The position numbers and the translations under genes are program-made. From JBEBVQ01 sp037190845 (lineage in GTDB: Bacteria > Bacteroidota > Bacteroidia > Chitinophagales > Chitinophagaceae): DNA of 64,000 nucleotides. The notes beneath the pieces are model-generated. The model saw only the letters and a program-made list of their open reading frames with translations. It had not been told where the DNA came from and did not search any database. Location of the stretch: contig JBBCJI010000002.1 of assembly GCA_037190845.1 (NCBI GenBank), forward strand, positions 97,337-161,336, written 5' to 3'. Positions 59,107 through 64,000 of this stretch are shown here, in pieces; the first letter of the stretch is position 1; every line of letters begins with the position of its first letter.

Positions 59107-61875
59107 ATGGATATATACAAAAATGAATCTGACAGATTAGCGGAAAGGGAGGCTTTGCTTAAGGCTACCATAGACAGCTCCATGGATATGATCCAGGTAT
59201 TTGTGGCTGTGCGGGATGACCGTGGCGAGATAGTGGATTTTGTATGGATACTGAATAATAAAGCTTCCGAGAGGATATATGGAGACGTGATCGGAAAAAG
59301 TCTTTTGACCCTGAATCCCGGAGTAGTACAGGAGGGGATTTTTGATACGTTTAAAAGAGTGGTGGAAAGCGGTGAGCCAGACCAGAGTATAAGACATTAT
59401 GTCCATGAGCAGTTTGACGGCTGGTTTCACCAGTCAACAGTAAAACAAAATGATGGTGTAGCCACTACTACGAGAGATATTACAGAAGCTAAGGAAGTAA
59501 TGCAAAGCATAAAAGACAGCCAGACTTTTCTGCAGGCAGTGATAGACAGCTCGCTTGATATTATACAGGTTTTTGAAGCCGTGAGAGATACAGAAGGCAG
59601 GATTGTGGATTTTACATGGAAAGTCCAGAACAGTAAAGGTCTTCAGCAAAATGGCGAAGTCATAGGAGAGCGCCTGCTGGCGCGTAATCCCGGCGTTATT
59701 TCATCCGGGATATTTGATCGTATGGTTTATGTGACAGAAACCGGGATCGCCAGTGAGGAAGAACAGTATTATGCCTATGAACAATTTAATGAACAATGGT
59801 TCTATCAGGCGCTGGTAAAGCAGGGGGATGGCGTGCTGATGACAACGAGGGATATCACTTTGGAAAAAAAAGCGAAGCTGGGAATCCTCCATCTGAAAGA
59901 CGAAATAGCACAAAAGGCAACAGATAAGTACCTCACCTTATTCAATAATATGGAACAGGGATTCTGTATTATTGAAATGATATTTGATGACACGGGTGTT
60001 GCGGTTGATTATCGTTTTCTTGAAGTGAATCCTGTATTTGAAAAGCAAACGGATATAAAAAATGCTGTCGGCAGGACGATGAAGGAGCTGCGGCCGGCGC
60101 ATGAAGCACATTGGTTCAGGATATACGGCGATGTGGTGAAAACAGGTAAGTCAGCCCATTTTGAAAATGAAGCGGCTCACCTTGCGGGCGGCGTGTGGTA
60201 TGAAACGTTCGCAATCCCTTTCGGAAGACCGGAAAATCACCAGGTAGCTATATTTTTTAATGACATTACGGAACGAAAAAGAACCGAAGAACGCCGTTCC
60301 TATCTGTTGCAATTGAGTGATGCGCTCAGATCATTGACGGATCCTCTGGATATTCAGGCTACGGCCTGCAGGTTGTTGTGTGAGCACTTTAATGTTGAAC
60401 GTGTTATTTATGCCGACATCGAAGGTGATGAATACAATGTTAAATGCAGTCACCTGCGGGGGAGTGGTAATGTTACCGGCAGCGCGTCCATTCCTGTATT
60501 CTCAGGCAGGCTCCTCGAAGAATACCGTCAGAACGGTACTATAGCCATAGATGATACCGCTACCGACCCTCGTTTGGATGAAGAGATACGGATTGATTAT
60601 GCCGCATTATCAATTGCCGCAGTTGCAGGCGCCATGCTGATCAAAAATGATCAATGGATCGCTTCATGTACGATTTATGCAGCAACACCGCGAAAATGGA
60701 CCGCTACCGAGCTTATTCTTTTAAAAGAGACTGCCGAACGGATATGGGAAGCTGTAGAAAAAGCCAAAATCGGAGCAGCCATCCGGGAAAGTGAAAACAG
60801 GCTTACGTCCATGTTCCAGGCGTTGCCCGTAGCAGCGGGTTTTGTGGATCATGCAGGTAAACTCATTTTTGCAAATGAAGAAATGAGCCGGTATCTGCCA
60901 ACCAATGTAATACCTTCTCAGGATGAACAGCGGTATTGGCGATGGGTAGCATACGACTCTGACGGGCAGGAGATCAGCCGGGCAGATTACCCCGGAGCCC
61001 GTGCATTAAGAGGAGAATATGTGGTGCCGGGCATTGAAATGCGTTATACGCAGGATGATAAAACGTATGCCTGGGTTCGTGTGGCTGCAGTCCCGTTCAG
61101 AGATGGTGACGACAGAATTATCGGAGCCGTCTCTGTGATCAGTGATATTACGCAACTAAAACAGACAACTGATAAATTGCACAGGCTGATCAATATGCAG
61201 GAGGATTTTATCAGTATTGCCAGTCATGAATTGAAAACACCTGTTACAAGTATTAAAACGTATGCTGAAATAGTAGCGGAAAGCCTGCAGGAGCAGGGAG
61301 ATATGGAGAATGCGGTTCTGGTATCAAAGCTCAGCAACCAGGTAGACCGGTTAACCAATCTTATAAGAGACTTGCTGGATACGACGCGTATTGAACAAGG
61401 ACAATTGATCTACGAGAAAGAAGTTTTTAAATTGAATGAGCTGCTTGCCGAACGGGTAGATGAAATGCGGCATACGGCGGCTAACCGTAAGATAACGTTA
61501 CAGCTTGAAGAGCCTTCCGGAATAATCGCAGACAGGGAGCGTATCGGACAGGTGATTATCAACCTGGTATCCAACGCGATCAAGTATGCCCCAAATAATA
61601 CTGAAATAATGATCAGAAGCACATCCGACGGAAGTGAAATAAAAGTAAGCGTCGCTGACCAGGGGATTGGCATTCCGCAGGATTCGCTGGATAAGATATT
61701 TGAACGGTTTTATCGGGTAGGTCGTGGTTCTGTAAACACTTACCCCGGTATGGGGCTCGGACTGTATATATCCGCCGAAATCATTAGAAATCATGGGGGG
61801 CGTATTTCTGTTGTGAGTGAAGAAGGGAAAGGATCCGTTTTTGAATTTACATTACCATTAAAAGACAGTATATGA
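59107..61875 (+). CDS. PAS/GAF multi-sensor histidine kinase
   Basis: 922 residues, cytoplasmic. Two tandem, clearly duplicated PAS units at ~18-135 and ~145-262 (ATIDSSMDMIQVF/AVIDSSLDIIQVF; NPGVVQEGIFD/NPGVISSGIFD), a third PAS (~278-395), a GAF domain (~410-560), a fourth PAS (~570-700), HisKA with ASHELKTPVTSI, and an ATPase domain (N box NLVSNAIKYA, G1 DQGIGIP, F box FERFYR, G2 GMGLGLYIS). It overlaps the receiver gene by 4 bases. Divergent from the pseudokinase gene. Confidence 0.93.
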   Translation: MDIYKNESDRLAEREALLKATIDSSMDMIQVFVAVRDDRGEIVDFVWILNNKASERIYGDVIGKSLLTLNPGVVQEGIFDTFKRVVESGEPDQSIRHYVHEQFDGWFHQSTVKQNDGVATTTRDITEAKEVMQSIKDSQTFLQAVIDSSLDIIQVFEAVRDTEGRIVDFTWKVQNSKGLQQNGEVIGERLLARNPGVISSGIFDRMVYVTETGIASEEEQYYAYEQFNEQWFYQALVKQGDGVLMTTRDITLEKKAKLGILHLKDEIAQKATDKYLTLFNNMEQGFCIIEMIFDDTGVAVDYRFLEVNPVFEKQTDIKNAVGRTMKELRPAHEAHWFRIYGDVVKTGKSAHFENEAAHLAGGVWYETFAIPFGRPENHQVAIFFNDITERKRTEERRSYLLQLSDALRSLTDPLDIQATACRLLCEHFNVERVIYADIEGDEYNVKCSHLRGSGNVTGSASIPVFSGRLLEEYRQNGTIAIDDTATDPRLDEEIRIDYAALSIAAVAGAMLIKNDQWIASCTIYAATPRKWTATELILLKETAERIWEAVEKAKIGAAIRESENRLTSMFQALPVAAGFVDHAGKLIFANEEMSRYLPTNVIPSQDEQRYWRWVAYDSDGQEISRADYPGARALRGEYVVPGIEMRYTQDDKTYAWVRVAAVPFRDGDDRIIGAVSVISDITQLKQTTDKLHRLINMQEDFISIASHELKTPVTSIKTYAEIVAESLQEQGDMENAVLVSKLSNQVDRLTNLIRDLLDTTRIEQGQLIYEKEVFKLNELLAERVDEMRHTAANRKITLQLEEPSGIIADRERIGQVIINLVSNAIKYAPNNTEIMIRSTSDGSEIKVSVADQGIGIPQDSLDKIFERFYRVGRGSVNTYPGMGLGLYISAEIIRNHGGRISVVSEEGKGSVFEFTLPLKDSI

Positions 61876-62222
61876 AACATGTTATCCTCGTAGAAGACGA
61901 CCCTGCTATTCGCGATAGCTTATCGCTTTTTTTTGAGCGGTCAAATATTGAGCTGACGGTATACCATAACGGCGATTCTATTTTATCCGGAGATTATACA
62001 CCTCCTGATCTTTTTCTGCTGGATAAGCAATTGTCAGGAGTCGATGGCCTCGATATCTGCCGGTATATAAAATCTCAGGAAGCAACAAAAAATATCCCGG
62101 TGATCATGATGTCCGCAAGCCCGAGTGTTATTCCTCTTGCTGCCGCATCGGGCGCAGATGATGTGCTCGTTAAGCCGTATGCGTTAGCTGATATAAGAAA
62201 TGTTATGTCCCGATATCTTTGA
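61872..62222 (+). CDS. Single-domain response regulator
   Basis: 116 residues. Receiver with VEDDPAIRDS, phospho-acceptor in LFLLDKQLSGVDGLD, MMSAS and VLVKPYALAD. The start codon overlaps the stop of the kinase gene upstream (ATGA), so the two are coupled and form a cognate pair. No output domain, so downstream signalling is by contact or phosphorelay. Confidence 0.92.
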   Translation: MKHVILVEDDPAIRDSLSLFFERSNIELTVYHNGDSILSGDYTPPDLFLLDKQLSGVDGLDICRYIKSQEATKNIPVIMMSASPSVIPLAAASGADDVLVKPYALADIRNVMSRYL

Positions 62223-62259
62223 TGTACATTCCCGGATACTGGAGGTTTTCATTCATTTT

Positions 62260-62412
62260 CTAAACACGTCCTCTCCGGATAAATCCGAGTAGCAGAGAAA
62301 TGACTGCCAATACAAGCAGGATGTGAATGATATTGCCGAAATTACCAGCAAAGAAGCCAAACAACCAGCCGATTACAAGGATGACTGCGATGATATAGAG
62401 TATTGATCTCAT
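62260..62412 (-). CDS. lmo0937-family small membrane protein
   Basis: 50 residues: one or two hydrophobic helices (MRSILYIIAVILVIGWLFGF, then HILLVLAVISLLLGF) and a basic tail IRRGRV. This matches the short lmo0937-type membrane proteins found across Bacteroidota and Firmicutes, of unknown function and often induced by stress or in stationary phase. Monocistronic, between a receiver gene and the DUF421 gene. Confidence 0.8.
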   Translation of the reverse strand: MRSILYIIAVILVIGWLFGFFAGNFGNIIHILLVLAVISLLLGFIRRGRV

Positions 62413-62549
62413 GAAGTTCTTTGTATCATAAGAATAAATACCGTGCCATTATGTATGTAAGTATTAAGTCTTATACTCAAAATTCTTCCCCATCATTTTT
62501 TCTGTATTTATCATGCTCCCGGTGATTATTGCACTATAGGGACCCTCAA

Positions 62550-63242
62550 TCATTTCTTCGCATGTACCCAGCCTGTGCTGGCACAACAAGAACAGGAGGG
62601 AAAGTGTTCCTCTCTTTCAAATGTCCGGGTAAAGCCGCAGGCTGTGCAGCTGTATATGCCTTTTTGGTTTACTGTGGTATTGTGGTAAACATGCAACGGT
62701 TCCGGCAATACCGACAGGCCACACCTCGATTTTTCAGAGGAGTACCGCACAACAGTCATTTCACCCGATGTCTCAAAAAAAGCTTTTTCTACTTCCCCAA
62801 GATGAGTTATATGCTGAGTCCTCAGCTTCCTGAAAAGATCCTCGACGGACAGATTTTCCCTGTGTAACGCCCGGATATCAATCCGGCCATCGCGGACCAG
62901 GCATACTGCCTTTCCTTCCATAATTCTTTCCAAACGGGGATTTTTGTTGATTACCATCTCCATTCCTATCTGTAATAAGGCAACTGTCGTAATGCAGACA
63001 AGGCCATATACTATAGGCATTTCAGCGCCGATCATCGGATCGCCCACTGCAGATCCAAAACTAATGATAATCGCCAGTTCCAGATTGGAAAACTGCCCCA
63101 TACCCCGTTTGCCGAACAGCCGAAGCAAAAAGATTGCATAACTGTACATAATAATGGTGCGTAAAATAATCTCCACCAGAAAGACAAGCGATCTGCTGCC
63201 CAGGAATATTCTTTTAAGATCAAGTATATTATAGTCTTCCAT
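62550..63242 (-). CDS. DUF421 (YetF-like) membrane protein with C-terminal zinc ribbon
   Basis: 230 residues. Three membrane helices in the first ~85 residues with the DUF421 motifs RLFGKRGMGQFSNLELAIIIS and ILRTIIMYSYAIFLLRL, then a cytoplasmic domain with NLSVEDLFRKLR. The last ~35 residues carry CTAC and CSCC knuckles around a basic loop, a CxxC-type zinc ribbon not found in plain YetF. Function unknown; relatives are sporulation- or stress-linked. The zinc ribbon suggests nucleic-acid or metal binding. Confidence 0.82.
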   Translation of the reverse strand: MEDYNILDLKRIFLGSRSLVFLVEIILRTIIMYSYAIFLLRLFGKRGMGQFSNLELAIIISFGSAVGDPMIGAEMPIVYGLVCITTVALLQIGMEMVINKNPRLERIMEGKAVCLVRDGRIDIRALHRENLSVEDLFRKLRTQHITHLGEVEKAFFETSGEMTVVRYSSEKSRCGLSVLPEPLHVYHNTTVNQKGIYSCTACGFTRTFEREEHFPSCSCCASTGWVHAKK

Positions 63243-63393
63243 GATCCTTTTTCAACAGAAAATGCAAAATCATTCCAACAAAAGAACATTCATGGATTTT
63301 CGCAATCTGTGGCATAGTTATATCATGCGTAAACGGGCAAAAGCGCCGCGCAACATAACATGCAGCATATCTTATAATCGAGACACGGAACGT

Positions 63394-63885
63394 ATGACAA
63401 GAGAAAAGATCCTTACCACCAGACTGGAAGCAATATCAGACATATTGCGTAGCACAAGGGAAACCATTGCCGTAGCAGAAAGCGTAACCTCCGGCTTATT
63501 GCAGTATGCACTTTCTACAGTGAGAGATGCCGCACAATTTTTCCAGGGGGGAATCACCACATACAATATCGGACAAAAAACAAAGCACTTAGATATCGAA
63601 CCTATTCAGGCTGCATGTTGCGACTGTGTTTCGTATGATGTCGCAAAACAGATGTCATTGGGTGTTGCTCACCTGTTCAAAAGTACATGGGGAATCGGCA
63701 TAACCGGGTATGCCACACCTGTAGTGCAATCAGACAATAAAGTGTTTTGTTATTATGCCATCACGAAAGAAAATGCAATCATGCATTCAGAAAAAATAAC
63801 CACAGATATTTACAGTGGTGAAAAAGCACAATGTTACTTTATAGGCCAGGTAATAACAGCATTACATGATTTGCTAAAACAATAA
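63394..63885 (+). CDS. CinA C-terminal-like (nicotinamide mononucleotide deamidase-type) protein
   Basis: 163 residues, the size of stand-alone CinA-C/PncC enzymes that deamidate NMN. The usual AESCTGG is AESVTSG, and GGITTYN and GIGITGYATP are present; the catalytic Ser-equivalent and the Cys are altered, so activity is doubtful. The frame opens at 63241, but homology begins at 63394. Divergent from the DUF421 gene, which starts at 63242. Confidence 0.75.
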   Translation: MTREKILTTRLEAISDILRSTRETIAVAESVTSGLLQYALSTVRDAAQFFQGGITTYNIGQKTKHLDIEPIQAACCDCVSYDVAKQMSLGVAHLFKSTWGIGITGYATPVVQSDNKVFCYYAITKENAIMHSEKITTDIYSGEKAQCYFIGQVITALHDLLKQ

Positions 63886-63921
63886 TAATAAATTGCCGGA
63901 TCCGAAAAACTACAAGTATAT

Positions 63922-64000
63922 CTTAGAGCCTGTTTAAAATTTAGTCAGATCATGATTTGTACGAGTGGAAACATCCCCCTTCCCCCTCTTCGAAGGGGGA
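63922..64000. mobile_element. Terminal repeat of a MITE-like element, cut by the window end
   Basis: Bases from 63922 (cttagagcctgtttaaaat) match the right end of the element at 2810-3301, read on its minus strand. A catcccccttccccctcttcgaaggggga-type sequence, a common Bacteroidota repeat word, follows to the window end at 64000. The rest lies outside this window. Confidence 0.45.

Overview
The window looks like chromosomal DNA of a Bacteroidota bacterium, most likely a Chitinophagaceae member close to Chitinophaga. The grounds are Bacteroidota-type promoters (TTG, about 16-21 bases, TAnnTTTG) with no Shine-Dalgarno sequences, the long (~410 aa) form of IspH, a split methylmalonyl-CoA mutase with MeaB, a DUF3810 protein, and several small families I know mainly from this phylum. 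No rRNA, tRNA, intact insertion sequence, phage or cas gene was seen. The genus is an inference.

Layout. 0-4.6 kb: an apparently exported amidohydrolase, then an RNA-binding cluster (a cold-shock protein, three single-RRM proteins and a NYN-LOTUS protein) interrupted by a ~490 bp MITE-like element. 4.7-8.6 kb: an OmpR-type two-component pair, a UspA-like protein and a bestrophin-like channel. 8.6-17.4 kb: ispH, an orphan RND adaptor, a DUF3810 protein and the methylmalonyl-CoA mutase operon. 17.7-28.3 kb: a signalling block with sigma-54 (rpoN), an NtrC-type activator, three histidine kinases, two single-domain receivers and an FAD oxidoreductase. 28.4-40.7 kb: a co-directional series with a CPBP protease, cdsA, psd, a small Cys-rich exported peptide, a PolX-like protein, an M16 peptidase, DedA, a CPA2 antiporter and a TylF-like methyltransferase.

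41-64 kb is an accessory, stress-flavoured region: a duplicated-domain membrane protein, a BamA-like outer-membrane protein, a Rieske-FAD oxidoreductase, a KGG-repeat general stress protein, a YciF-type (DUF892) ferritin-like protein, a PQQ-type dehydrogenase with its cytochrome c, several small paralogous proteins, a DUF421 protein, an lmo0937-type peptide, a CinA-like protein, and three sensor kinases, one of which lacks its catalytic residues. It also holds gene decay: a broken LigD polymerase domain, and a second copy of the BamA-like gene plus its neighbour that survives only as short matching blocks.

The most unusual signals are (1) low-complexity inverted repeats that fill the spacers between co-directional genes and stop 10-15 bases before the next start codon, at five loci; (2) the decayed duplicate of 42.16-43.76 kb found at 52.06-53.26 kb, together with a conserved 30-base element upstream of two different stress genes; (3) a histidine pseudokinase; (4) the LigD remnant; and (5) the RNA-binding cluster around a MITE-like element carrying a CRISPR-like pair of 29-base direct repeats. 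I found no clear new defence or mobile system.
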